The notes beneath the pieces were generated by a model. The model ran no database searches. It was not told the DNA's origin and saw only the letters and a program-made list of their open reading frames with translations. From Norana najaformis (Eukaryota > Annelida > Clitellata > Crassiclitellata > Hormogastridae), in assembly GCA_964023275.1 (NCBI GenBank), contig OZ029914.1, positions 39,705,424 to 39,769,423 on the forward strand: DNA of 64,000 nt, read 5' to 3'. Positions 34,152-45,512 of the stretch are shown here, piece after piece; position 1 is the stretch's first letter, and each line of letters begins with the position of its first letter. Position numbers and translations under genes: made by a program.

Positions 34152-37100
34152 CTTTGTAAAGCATAACGCAAATTTAGCACAACTTCCATAGCAGTTTAGA
34201 TACATAAGTTTAGGCTGACTGACTGACAGACTATGCCTCACTGACTGACTGATTGATTCACTGTGAATTACTGACTGACTGGCTGGCTGGCTGATTGACT
34301 GATTTGTTGTCTGGCTGGCTGGGTGGCTGTTTCTTGATTACGAACTTGTCCATACTGCACACATAAACACATACCTCGCGCTTTCCCGCGGCAGACAGTA
34401 AAGTAAAGCGTGACGGAGATGGTTATTGAAACTGAGATGAACAGAGGAACTGCGAGAATCACGGCAACCAAAACCAATGATTTATAACCTGCAAAGAGAA
34501 ACTCGGAGTATAATGCATTTACAACAATTCAGCCTATTGTAATGATGATAATGATGATGATGATGTTGATGATGATGATGATGATAAAGAGGTATCGATG
34601 GTGATAGTATTGATGTTAATAGGTTACTGCATGTTTGAGTAGGCTTTACTCTTTCTTTGGCTAAATGCTTATACAAGTTGTATATGGTCATTTTTGTAGC
34701 CATGCCGGCCCTTATGTAATAATTTATAATCGTTCATAAAACACAACTGCGACCTAAGAGAGTGTTTGCTGAGCAATAAGTCATAAGGCTGTACGCTAAA
34801 TTAAACAAATTAACTATGGTTACCTGTTTCGTTTTTCCTTCAGCTTAAAAGGAAACAGCTATTTGACTTATTTTGAAAGAACAGCTTACTTTGGCTCTAC
34901 ATATAACGCTAACAACAATGAAAATTACGGAGAGCTGGATTACAACATTTATGATGGCAAGATGGCACCTGAAGCACTCTCCCATAAGCAATGACTTTGC
35001 AACGTCCTCTTTTAGCTATTTCTTTGATGGTGCACGTGTAAATGAGCTCCGAATATTGTATTGAGTCGAACCCGAGAAATGTTACAATGCACTATATATT
35101 AACCAAACTGAATGATGTTTAAATAAGTAATTTTTCACTTACAGCTTGACTGCATAACATCAAATTCTTAAACTAAAATTAAATAGTTGTTACAGTTTAA
35201 ATATATTTTAGCTTTGCAGAGTTTTTGGCACTTTTCCTCGGGGATTCTCGAGCTGGGAGCGCCCATGAGTAACTGCTTCTGTAGCAGGCGATACATAAAT
35301 TGTCAAATACAATACAAGTACAGTCTTTGTGATTAAAAACTTTAATGTTGCTAAAAATTGGTTTTTACTTTAATAGTTAAGACAATGTGAGGGTGAAAAT
35401 ATACATTGCACAGAGATGAGCGATTTGGAAAGAAAGTTTGGGGTGGTGAGGAAGTTAGAACAGGTGGCTGCATAGATAGTCGTGATGGAATAAAACTAAA
35501 AATGTGAGATCCGTTGGTCCCCGCTTGAGGACAGAAACATATTCAAGACTTTCCTACTAGGAATTCTCAATGGTCGGTACGGGACCAGAATATATCAGGA
35601 AGCCATGTGATTCTGTATCAATCCATTCAGGTCGAACGACAGTGCACCCTACAGCACTCGAAGACCTGTTGACATACAGCGATTCACATACTTTGTGCTT
35701 TATCGTGCATCGGACCGTCCTTCCCAAACAGTACTTCACTGAAATTAGAACTTTATCGCAAGAGATAGTTCGGAAAACATTTTCAGGTGGTCTTATCACT
35801 ATAAATTGTTCTCTTTTAGATCTGCTATACGTAGATAGGCATATTTCAACATACTTGAGAGGCTCTTAAAAGGCGTTGCATACACACATACATGTATACA
35901 TACATAAACACATACATGCATGTATGCATGCATACATACATACATACACGAATACATGCAAATATACTGTATGTATGCATATACATATTACATACATACT
36001 TGCATACATACATTCTAGCACGTCACGCTCTATCGCATGTGACAATCATAACCGCAAGTATCATCGTCGTTATTATATTGATCGCTAAGCTTAATCACAA
36101 TATTGCAATGCAAGCTGATGACTTTACCATTATTAGTTATAGGCGCGTGTTGTGTTGTTACGTCCTTATCCAGCTGAGCATTCTGTGTTGCAGAATTGTA
36201 AACAGCATCTGAGAAGAAATCAGTTATTTAACTACATATGGTTTTCAATTTAAAATTATAAATATATATATATGATTGAACGATATAACCTTAATGTATT
36301 TCGCATCCAAACAATAATCGAACAGCGATTTATATGATACGAGCAATGCTATGCTATTGTTAGAAAGCTTGAGTCTACATGAACTATTTCGTGTAGTACC
36401 TGAACTGAATGTGAATGTAAAGTTTGGAACGTTTCTGACTATCTGATTCTCGTCTTTCAACGTATTGTCTTCGGCTACGAAGTATGTTTTGCATGAATAA
36501 CTCGCAGTGCTTCCAACTGATTCGAGTTCGATTGTCAAAGCAGTTGAAAGGCTCGTCGGCAATCGCTGCTCTTTGCTTTCTAATATTCTAGCACCATTCA
36601 TCCATTGCATACATGGAGGCCAGAAACCTGTGTAGTTTACTCGACACCACAAGTCTACGAAGCCCCGACGATTAACACTGGGTGCTGCGCCACATACTGG
36701 CTTAGACTCTAAAGCATCAAAAGGCTAAGCTAGTTAAGGAAAAGCATGTGTAGCCTACATGAATTACATTGCATTGGCTTATCCTAACATTTTTGTAGAA
36801 TAACTTCCACTAGTTTTAGAAACTGTTTATATAGGAATAGTTCTCATAGTGTAAACGGTTCATGCCCAGACATGGTTGCGAGCATCATCACCAGCGAGTT
36901 GAAGAGCCAATAGTCCGCCACTGAGATGTGTTTTCGGACAGACTTTGACAATATGCGCCGTAGTCTGTACTACACCACAGCTGCACGAAGGATCAGTGGC
37001 TTGACCCAATTTGACGAGATTGTATGCACAGCAACCCTGGCCTGACAGAATCGGTTAAGTGCAGACCAGAGTCGTCGAGGCAAGTTGAAGCCTTTAGGAC

Positions 37101-40100
37101 AGGCAGACAGACAGACAGACAGACGGCTCAGCAATGAAGAGTGGTTAGGTGCAGTGTTTTATTATAAATATCAACTGCGGCCATCACATACACAATCTTA
37201 TTTACATGTAGGTATAATTCCCCTGAAGGCCAACAAGTCATAGATAACTCTGGAAGATTTGATAAAATATTTCATTTGAAATTAAAAGTTAATGTGGCAC
37301 TACATTTGATAACATAAAATGTTAGAGTGCGCAGCTAATAGAATCAAATGCAATTTGTTAACTCGTTATCCTTCAACTTTCTTTTGTGAAAGAAGGGCCG
37401 ACGAATAAAGCTGTAATGCTGACAGGTTGGTCATACCCTTGCTTTGCTATGGTACAGCCTCATCTTATATCTGTGGCGACCGTCGGGGCCATATAAATGT
37501 TTCTTTAAGCCGTCACTGTCATAGGAGCTGGGCCCCGCTGTCAAAAGTGCATACAGATGTATATACGTCAATGGTCGTTTCGTGCGCCTGCACCGGCTGC
37601 AGCATCTTTGGCAGTTCGCTGCACTTTTTGAACTTCGCGTCAAGCTGCTAGGTGTATAGGCTAGGTAGGTGATGGAGTGCAATAGGCAAGAAAGGGCTTT
37701 TGAAGGTCAGCTGCAGTCGGTCTGATCGTCGCCATTGTTGATAAGACAGGAATTTTTGATGGATCGAAGTTTCGCTCGATTTCATCAATCGTTCGAGGTT
37801 TTTGGGTAATTTAAGGTTTCGGAAATAGAGTTTTAAGTGTAGGTGAAGCCTGGCGAATTGGATCGCCGACTCTGTTCGAATATTTGCGATTTGATGAGAT
37901 TTTGTCAGTCTTGGTGATGACCTAATTTTCGGCTATCATTGCTGTACTACGTTTGAAACCATCTTTCAGACATTGGTCCGACATTATTGGATGTATCGCT
38001 GTCAAATTGAGGATTTAACGATTGGATTAACCTTGATTGTGATTTCATCCCCGACTCTCAAAATCTCTTAAGAAGTGAACGCCGATTTTCGCCGGTCAGA
38101 GTAAGGTGTCTTGGTACTATCTGAATTCGGGACCCGTCATACTACATGCCCGAGTCGCTTCGCTACTTTCTTATCAGGGAGTTAAATTTTATTTTCTTAA
38201 GGTTTAATCTTCGATGGGCTAAAATCTTACGCTCCAAGCCAAAAAATGCCTAGTAATTAAAAGTAGTAATTTCCGACAAACTTGACGATTGAAGTACACT
38301 TAGCACTTTCCTTTACCTGCTAACGGAATTGTATGCTGCAATTTGTAATTTGCATAAGTCGTTTTGATAGCTAAGATCAAAGGAATTTACAAGGAAATAC
38401 GGCTGAGTCTGGTCCTGGCTTACCAAGTGTTGAAGTTCAGGGACGGATTGGACCAAAGTCTTGCCGAGTTCATATCCGCTCTCGGGACAACTCAGGCCCA
38501 GATGAAAGAGGATTTAATAGAGCGCCAGAAGTAACTCATGGAAAGTCAGGCCAGGCTAACAGAGGAGATGAGAGATGAATTTATACAGTACCAAAGTCAA
38601 TTCTCTGAAAGACAGATCCAAATGGAGGAGAGTTTGATAGAGCGCCATAACAAATTTATTCATGAACAGGCTTCGTTCAGGGAAGAGATGAGGGACGAAA
38701 TTATAACGCGACAGGTCGATCGGGGAGCTGAAACTGGCCAGAAACTTGTATCGCCACCTCAGGAGTCCAAGGAGTATTCAGCGTTGGAGCGGGAGGAAAA
38801 GTCTGCCGAGGACGCCAACATGGACGAGGCGTGCTCTCGAGAGCAGCAGTTTCCAGCTCAGAAACCGCGGACAACATTCGGCCATCTGGTGACATAAACC
38901 TGGAGCGTCCTCCGCTAAGGCGTAGCATTTGACTCGGTAAGAAAGCTCCAGTGTATTACGGAGGAGATGCAGTCAGAGCCCCAAGAGTACAGACGTTGGA
39001 GCCGGGTTCGAATCCGCAGCCTACGCTAATAAGACAGGTGGTTCCTTCCTCCGGGCGTCCTCGACAGCACGCGGTGACCTTTCAAGCCGAGGGGTCACGC
39101 CCGACATATCTCTTTCAGACCACGTTCACATATGCTTAAGATTTTAATGTCAGCCAACAGATATTATTGGCGGTTAATTTTGATGGATGACGTGTGGATC
39201 TAACGACAGAATAGTGACACTAGAATAACCGTACAAAAGAAAAATCACCTAAGACAATTAGTTGAGCAGAAAGTTCCTCTCCATTGACTAAGCATTTGAA
39301 AATTCCAGAGTTTTCCAATTGCACTGGATTGATATTTAAAGTCTGTCCATGCACTCGACCCGTTGCATTTGTATTTGAAAAATTGGCATGGGAAATTTTT
39401 ATTCCGTCAAAAAGAATTTGTTCCAGGTTATCTTTTGGCGAAGTATGAAACCAGAAAACGTTAGCTGCTGAACCTTGTGCACATGTCATCTGCGTCGCTT
39501 CACCAGCAATGACCGCCTTATTCTTCGGCCCTTCGTGAGCTTTAGCCACAGCTACAACATCAACTGACGATGGTAATAAGTAGGCATATAAATACGGGTT
39601 TGTCTGAACATTGATGCAGCGCCCTTCAGAAATCTATCAAAGATGTTAAAGACACTAGTCTAAAGATAAGTTTGGGGTCTCTTCAAAAATCACAAGTGTT
39701 CTTCCGAATTGTGAGGAGGCCCTATCGCAAGCAATACTTTTCAAACCTTATGCTTACTGCTGGAAAAGGCTCCAGTAATAACGTTTCCAAAGTAGGCCTA
39801 TTAACATATAATAGTTGCTATTTTCACATATCATTTCTAGTATTGCCGCTAATATTCACGTTAGACTGTGATATCTTATCATTACCTACATTAAAAGGCA
39901 CGCGCAGTATATTAATGCAGCAATTCAAAATCAAATTACTTCAAATATAATGAGTCTTTTATAGTTACTGAGAAATGGAGTGCTGTAAACGCTGGACATT
40001 TTTATTTGCATTTACAAGAGGGAATTGGGCTGGAATAGCACGGAGATGCGAATGCGCAATGTTAGCACTTTGCTCAGGTGATTGATAAAATTCCACGAAT

Positions 40101-41499
40101 CTAAACTTTTAAACAGTTTTCTTTAAACAAAATCGAAGTTTTGTTGTTATTTTAAAACAAAGTGAAATTGAAGAAAATTTCCCCTCACCCATTAAATAAA
40201 TTTAATTTCATTAAACGACGTTTACTGCAAGGCTGAAATTACACTTACTGTGAAACCTAGGCCTATTTTGCTTTCTACCTCTCACCGTTCACTATTATTT
40301 TAGTTCCAATTTTTGGTAATAAACAGAATTTTATACGGCATTGCGCAAAATTAATTCTAGTCACCTATCATGATACTTTACAATCAGCCATGAGCTTCAA
40401 AAAGGGGTAAAAAGCACTTTTAAAGACTTTTTGATTTTTTGGCCAAAACCAAAATTCCAGCCTCCTAACATTCTATATCCATTGCCATCTAATAAGCAAA
40501 TTCACATACAAATCGGTCATGGCGTATTACTCAGTGGCATAACAGATAGAGAAATGGCATAATAGATTTTCTGTCTGAAAAATTTTAGGAGGCATATCTT
40601 GATTCTTAAAGTTTTAGCTATTCACAAACGCTTAACTAATAACGTATGCACGGGAGTGCATATATAATTCCGTTGTCAACTCAAGCATAAGTCTAAACGC
40701 AATATTTGCGCAAACCTTTTGCTCTAAAGTATTGCGATTTTAAATTCAAAATTTAAATTCAGAATTAGTCTCTTAAATTTCATTTATAAATCTCGCTCAA
40801 GGATGATGCTCGTAAGTTTAAGTCATTTTACAGCTAATGCGCCCTAAACGTTTTCGAACTTCTAAATTTTTACCGAAGCTTCATTATATTTTGCTTTCAT
40901 AAACAACAACAAGCTTATTAAATAAACCCCGACTAAGCAGTTTCGTGCGTTTCACATGAATAATTAGCATTACTTCCAACTGACTCGGCTTCAATTGTCA
41001 AAGTAGTTGAAGGCTTGTTTGGCAATCGCTGCTCTTTGTATACCAAAACTAAGTCACAAGCAAACTTATCTAACGCATACATTATTGCCATTTAAATCAT
41101 AAATTTGTCTGTTTTACTAAAAGTGTCAGCTTTACTTAGGCCTATATGAACGCCCATATTATGCTTTAATTATATAAGCGCCTATAGGCTTAATTTGACT
41201 CGTTTTGTATGTTACACTATTGTGTGCTGAATTGTAGGCCTACTTTGCACAATTATTTGACTATTTTAATTGCTTGCCAAAGTTTGAGTGGCTTTCTGGT
41301 TTTGCTTTTTTTTCTGAATTGTAAGACATACAGTATTAATAGAATATGCAAACAGAAACCTTAAAAACATGAGATGACCTGCTTTATGGTAACATGCATT
41401 TGTAATCATTCATGTAATTTAAACGAGTTCCATACTGTGGCAGAACACAGTTTTCCGCTTACCTGTGACAAAAAATAACATCAGAAGCACGGGAAGCAT
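33799..41499 (-). CDS. IgR-4: Ig receptor with tyrosine-motif tail (span)
   Basis: Minus-strand gene: signal (41499-41463), V (39563-39249), D2 (36708-36400), TM (34488-34375) and tail (34151-33799). Every junction is phase 1, so the five exons give one continuous frame from ATG to TGA. This is the only complete receptor in the window. The tail carries VKYSAL, AIYEPI and VDYVNI. Together they fit an ITAM-like pair (YxxL-x11-YxxI) and two ITIM-like hexamers (VxYxxL, VxYxxI), the motif classes that recruit SH2 kinases and phosphatases in immune receptors. Introns hold a duplicated D2 fragment (40946-41047), a gag-like remnant and SINE pieces. Ligand unknown. A Cys-rich D3 like that of IgR-3 was not found with confidence. 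Confidence 0.78.
34215..34335. repeat. (GACT)n/(GGCT)n tetranucleotide array
   Basis: Imperfect CTGACTGACTGA and GGCTGGCTGG units directly next to the IgR-4 TM exon, in the TM-tail intron. Confidence 0.8.
34375..34488 (-). CDS. IgR-4 transmembrane exon
   Basis: Acceptor TTCTCTTTGCAG. Encodes YKSLVLVAVILAVPLF followed by ISVSITISVTLYF, about 29 apolar residues, then CRGKAR as a basic stop-transfer, and donor GCGAG|GTATGT in phase 1. Unlike IgR-3 and IgR-5, the exon ends in phase 1. Confidence 0.8.
35235..35325 (+). repeat. SINE family S1, 3' end only
   Basis: GGGGATTCTCGAGCTGGGAG, GCGCCCATGAGTAACTGCTT and ATAAATTGTCAAATACAATAC match the end of the copy at 21.0-21.1 kb. Shows the last 90 bp can occur alone, as in LINE-mobilised SINEs. 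Confidence 0.55.
35855..36010. repeat. Retroelement end plus (ATAC)n microsatellite
   Basis: GAGGCTCTTAAAAGGCGTTGCATAC then ACAT/GCATACAT units to about 36010. Same junction type as 12.14 kb. In the IgR-4 intron between D2 and TM. Confidence 0.65.
36400..36708 (-). CDS. IgR-4 D2 exon (second Ig-like domain)
   Basis: Acceptor TTGATGCTTTAG, donor TTCAG|GTACTA, phase 1. Contains KPVCGAAPSV, FVDLWCRVNYTGFW, PPCMQW, LTIELESVGS, ASYSCKTYF and a Thr/Phe-rich end (NFTFTF). It has the full C-x-V-x-Y-x-G-x-W-x-P-x-M-x-W signature. Confidence 0.8.
36720..38399. other. Gap: IgR-4 intron
   Basis: Short GACA repeat at 37108-37125 and GC-richer text at 37420-38160 that may be the leader of the gag-like element. 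Nothing firm. Confidence 0.35.
38400..39135 (+). pseudogene. Gag-like coiled-coil remnant
   Basis: Frame 38430-38900 is a heptad-rich helix with repeats (MKEDLIERQK, LTEEMRDEFI, MEESLIERHN, FREEMRDEII), broken by TAA at 38532. A second frame at 38951-39139 (GGDAVRAPRV, RPRQHAVTFQAEG) follows. Length, coiled coil and basic/Pro end suggest an LTR-element Gag, but no zinc knuckle, protease or RT is seen, so this is a guess. Sits in the IgR-4 intron between V and D2. Confidence 0.4.
39249..39563 (-). CDS. IgR-4 V-set-like exon
   Basis: Acceptor CCATCGTCAG, donor CTTAG|GTGATT, phase 1. Motifs: ATQMTC (B), NVFWFH (C), HGQTLNI, LENSGIFKC (F) and AQLIVLG (G). As in IgR-2, the F-strand Asp and Tyr are replaced (E-N-S-G-I-F-K-C). 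One sequon (NAT) is near the middle. Confidence 0.78.
40946..41047 (-). pseudogene. Duplicated fragment of the IgR-4 D2 exon
   Basis: On the minus strand this reads KEQRLPN...STTLTIEAESVGS then NANYSCETH. The IgR-4 D2 exon at about 36480-36580 reads KEQRLPT...STALTIELESVGS then TASYSCKTY. Similarity starts and stops inside the domain, so it is a partial copy. It lies between the IgR-4 signal and V exons, as a record of local duplication. Confidence 0.7.
41463..41499 (-). CDS. IgR-4 exon 1, signal peptide
   Basis: ATG at 41499 (complement) encodes MLPVLLMLFFVT and ends ACAG|GTAAGC, a strong phase 1 donor. It is short for a signal peptide, but cleavage may fall in the next exon, which starts VDVVAVAK. 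Confidence 0.65.
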
Positions 41500-41944
41500 T
41501 TTAAGCTGTGCAGCAGTAATAAATACTTCGTCTGATCTGTAGATAAAAAGAAGCATATAGCATCGACGACCGTAGAAAACCCTATACTACTTTGTGTAAC
41601 GATTGGATTCAGGATCTGCAGCAGGCTTAATGGATATGCCCTAATATGGCTATCTTATCAATCTACTTACATTTTAGCTTGCGGGCATCCAGCTCACTGT
41701 GCAAAAAGTAAAGGCTTAGCTTGTGATAGGCTGCGAATCAGCTGTTAATTATTCATTTTATCTGTGAAGCCTCAAATGTAATTGTAGCTGTATGATTTTA
41801 TTTTGAAGCGACTATTGATGATGCATTGCGTTGAGCCCACTTGCCACTTAATTAGTTCGTCAATGTTTTATCTATTTATTGTCATGTAGCTATGGATGCT
41901 TTAGACACGAGCGTACAGCTTGACGAATTATAACTTAAAATTGC

Positions 41945-42205
41945 CTTGGGGTGCGTGACAGTCCAGTAGTTCACGTGCTGGGTCCTCGATCAGAGGTTCA
42001 AATCCCCGCCCGGGCAGCAAGATGCTTCAAGGTGTCTGCTCCACTGGCGCCCCAAGCGAACTTAGCCATACCATGAGTAAATTAACCATACGCTGTGGGA
42101 ATTCAGGCGGCAATAGAGAGGACTAGCCACCTGCCTTCAAGTGCCGATGTTAAGAAAATGAAGTCGCTAACACTTGAAACCCATGGTTGCCTCTAGAGGT
42201 AAGCT
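41945..42205 (+). repeat. tRNA-like SINE, family S1, best B box
   Basis: GAGGTTCAAATCCCCGCCC is a good tRNA-type B box, preceded by CAGTAGTTCACGTGCTGGG as a candidate A-box region. Body: AAGATGCTTCAAGGTGTCTG and AAATGAAGTCGCTAACACTT. Followed by a TTC microsatellite. Confidence 0.65.
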
Positions 42206-42244
42206 CAGAAAAATACCTCTTTCAATTCTTGTTGTTCTCTTCAT

Positions 42245-42352
42245 TTCCTTGTTCTAGTTCTTCTTTTTCTAGTTCTTCTTCATCTAGTTCTTCTTCTTCT
42301 TCTTCTTCCCCTCCTCCTCCTCCTCCTTCTTCTCCTTCTCTTCTTTCTGCTT
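42245..42352. repeat. (TTC)n/(CCT)n microsatellite
   Basis: TTCTTCTTCTTC and CCTCCTCCTCC runs following the S1 SINE. The plus-strand poly-Ser/Pro frame here is a by-product. Confidence 0.8.
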
Positions 42353-42359
42353 CCCTCGT

Positions 42360-43260
42360 TCTGTTCTTCTTGCTCAAAAGAGTGCAAATGAGGAAACTAG
42401 TAGAGATTACTTACGCATAATATTATGAACTATGAAGAGATCATGGTAAATTGCCTCGAAGACTACATGAGATTTTGGTATGATCAAGTGCATTATAGCA
42501 ACAGGAATATGGCACAATACTCAGAGCCCATAGCTCTGACCACATTTCGAGTACTGCCTCCGCATGTGCAATCCATACTCTAAACGTGATACAGAAGATA
42601 TAAAAAGTGTAGACATCTATACTTAGTATTATTTGTGCATTTATTGAGCATTTGTCAGTGAAGCATTTGTCACTCAAGGTCCCTACACAGTAATCATATC
42701 AGGGGAGACTTGAACCTGTACTCTCCGCAAGTCAAGCTCTCTAACCAACAGACTACCATGTTCCACAAACGAAGACCTTAGTTGTACTATATAGGAGAGG
42801 TACTTAAATTATGTGGTCATAATATTCTGAACAAAGAAAAATGGCGTGAGGCTTCTGCTGTCCTGTGACTCTTACCGAAAGGTCCTCAGCTTTGCTATCT
42901 GAAAAGGCGAGGTATAATAATAACTTTACCATTACTATTCGTTGCTACACTAACTTAAAAAGTTTATACACTCAAGCGAAACCTTACCGCACTAAGTGTA
43001 AATGTCTTTTTCCGACACGGACGCGCTGTAGGCCTAGCTTACTCGGGGAAACTACCTTCGTAAGACAACAGAAAATTTCCCATATTAAATGTATTTTCTA
43101 CGCATTAACGGTTAACTTTAAACTACACTTCTCAGCCACACTGCAACTGCGCAGTAATATTTTAACTCTTGCTGGCAACCTAATTCGCTGCACAGAAGTA
43201 GTCCGATAGCTACCTAGTGCGCACCAAATCTGTTATCCCCTTTCTCGTCTGTCTAAACAT
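42360..43260. other. Gap: no gene seen
   Basis: Upstream of the IgR-4 signal exon by about 1 kb. No recognisable exon or repeat. Confidence 0.4.
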
Positions 43261-43264
43261 GCAA

Positions 43265-43545
43265 TCGTAATCGTAATCGTAATTCAGAGATTTCTACAGT
43301 GCGCTCAGTCAAAACAAAATCGATTGGCTAATGGGTCCGGTTCCAGGTCAAGATCCAAAAGTCAGACGGAGAGACAGCGTGATAGCTATGGGTGGTGGTG
43401 TTTGAGGGTTAGAGAGCAGAGAGAGATGAGTGGAAGAAGGGGTGTCAGGATAGGAGCTGTGAGAGGAATGTTTTCAGTTTTGAGTGAAAGGCCGAAGCAG
43501 GAATTGCAAGCGGTGGGTCATCGACGAGTTTTGTATGTTGGGTCA
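43265..43545 (-). repeat. LINE 3'-end copy, tail at left
   Basis: Reads on the minus strand with LSLKTEN-coding end, GGAACC, CGATTTTGTTTTGACTGAGC and a tail of ATTACGATTACGATTACG. Abuts a SINE copy on its right. Confidence 0.65.
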
Positions 43546-43549
43546 TGTT

Positions 43550-43810
43550 GATGTAAATGGTACACGTTTTTCTATAGCGATCGTATGGCCTGTACCCTGC
43601 TCATTGTTTAATGAATTTATCGGCTGAAATCCTTCACTATTGCTGCTGTTTGAATGGGCGCCACGCCATTTAAGGTCCCCGTGTACGGACCGTGTTAGTC
43701 CGAGATGAGATTCAAATCTTTTTAAACAAGCCACGACCGGGACGCGAACCTGCATCCTCACGCTCAGAGGCGCCCAGACCTACGCGTTAAATAATGTAGC
43801 TAAGTCAATA
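43550..43810 (-). repeat. SINE family S2, with tRNA-like head
   Basis: Minus strand: TTAGCTACATTATTTAACGC (A-box region), then GCAGGTTCGCGTCCCGG (B box), then the body shared with 13.5 and 21.8 kb, ending CGCTATAGAAAAACGTGTAC. The most complete S2 copy. Confidence 0.65.
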
Positions 43811-43839
43811 CGAGCACTTCTCCGCTTGTCCTCTCTCTT

Positions 43840-44070
43840 GCAGATTTTCACTCAAGACTGAAAACCTTGATCTTCAAGATATCCTATACTGCTTCCGCTC
43901 CTGCACCATCTGTTGACCACCATCAGCAACGATTTTAATTGTAGCACTACGCTGTTTCCAGAGCTTTAACCGCTGATTCTAGTCTGGCACTGAAACTGTC
44001 CAAACAACCTGGCTCAGGTGAACTTGGTTGATATAGCGCCGGTACGTAAGCTCCCTTACGCGGCTATTGT
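43840..44070 (+). repeat. Second LINE 3'-end family, copy B
   Basis: Similar to 4035-4320: both begin TCACTCAAGACTGAAAA or a near match, share CCTATACTGCTTCCGCTCCTG-like text and end GATATAGCGCCGGT. The end of another truncated LINE or SINE. Confidence 0.5.
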
Positions 44071-44429
44071 TTATTTTTGGATATATACATTTATTGACAG
44101 ATAAAATTAGATTGACACTTAAGTATGCGTTCAGTGACGTCTGCTTTCTCCATTCATCGTGAGGTTTCTCCTCTCATAAAATTCTCTAGTTTGGGTATCC
44201 CTCTCACCTTATTTGTACCCTGAATACATAATGCATATGGGAGTCATTCTTGAAGGGTTTTTAAATTACACTGGACAGCAAATTTTACTGAAGACTGTTT
44301 TCTAATAACGTTTGGCGCTTTTTATATAATTTGCCAAATTGAATACACTGGTATTCTCTGAATTTGTGTAACATGTAAGGTTTTTGAGCATAAGGCGTTC
44401 ATATGCAATTTTATATTATATTCTAACAT

Positions 44430-44760
44430 AGTATTACAACATGCTCCAACGCTTGAAATTTCTGCTTCGGCCTTTCACTCAAAACTGAAAACATGTCTCT
44501 TTCACAGATTCTATCTTGACACGCCTTCTTTCTCTTATCTCTCTCTCTCTCTCTCTCTCTCTCTGCTCTACAACCACAAACAACACACCCGTAACACCCA
44601 CGCTGTCTTTCCATCTGACTTTTGGATCATGACATGGAACCGAACCCTTTCGCCTATCGATTTTGTTTTGACTGAGCGCCTGTGAATAAGCTGGTCCCTG
44701 GGGCGTGGCTTTCGTTGGGCGCTATAGAAATCTCGGAATTATGATTACGATTACGATATT
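44430..44760 (+). repeat. LINE 3'-end copy with (CT)n
   Basis: Best-preserved longer copy: LSLKTENMSL-coding end at about 44475, a CT microsatellite, then CGATTTTGTTTTGACTGAGC, GAATAAGCTGGTCC, CGTTGGGCGCTATAGAAATC and a GATTACGATTACGA tail. Confidence 0.7.
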
Positions 44761-45512
44761 AGAAATATAACCAACCGTATAATTTAGTACCGTTGCAAAG
44801 CATATACACTGAAAACTGTGCAAATTCTGAAATCGTTTCTTTCTGATGCAAACGGTGATTTCCTTTTGCAGTGTCAGGAACTTCCTTAACCAATGTCCAA
44901 CTATAGTCAGCTTAAAAACTAGGACTTCACCTGCCTTTTCCCATATTGCTTATGCCTGAAATATTTGTTGGCTTTTGTTCTCGCGAATAGAAAGATTACT
45001 TACTTATTACAGGTATATCGCCATTTTGTTAACTGAAGTTAAAGATGTCTGTCAAGTTGGAACACATATTCAGATTCGCAAGCAGAAACAGATTCGCAGG
45101 CTGCTTAATATCCAGAGATGAAACCCCAATACATTGTATGTTAAGTAATAGTGCAACTTCGCGAGCTGAAATGACATACTCATCCCCAACAGAAATGAAA
45201 GCTCTTCGCAGATCACAGGCAACGCCCATAGCACTACTCAAAACCCCAAACTGATTTCACTTACATTAACTAATGTCGTCGTGGCAACCCTTCAAACTTC
45301 CCATGTATTTCAATGCATTGGGCTCTATGGTAAGCAATGTTGCAACTTCGCAAGCTGAAACGACATACTCATCCTCAACAGAAGTGAAAGCTCTTCCCAA
45401 ACCAAACGCCCCACCCATAAGACTACAAAAAAAGAGAACGAACCAGTGGGGTCTGGCCTAGCAATAATCAGCTGTCAACGCGCTTCGAAGCCGAGATTCG
45501 CTGCTCGTTGGT

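Noticed and set aside
35557..35775. Minus-strand Cys-rich frame (acceptor TTCTAATTTCAG) as a D3 exon of IgR-4
   Set aside because: Cys spacing does not align with IgR-3 or IgR-5 D3, the F-strand pattern is missing and the donor is poor. Kept only as a possibility.
41985..42010. tRNA gene suggested by the B box GGTTCAAATCC (also 48460 and 47973-48050)
   Set aside because: Surrounding sequence does not fold into a cloverleaf that I can see, and the same segments recur as SINE copies.
42187..42420. Poly-Ser/Pro open frame
   Set aside because: Produced by the TTC/CCT microsatellite.
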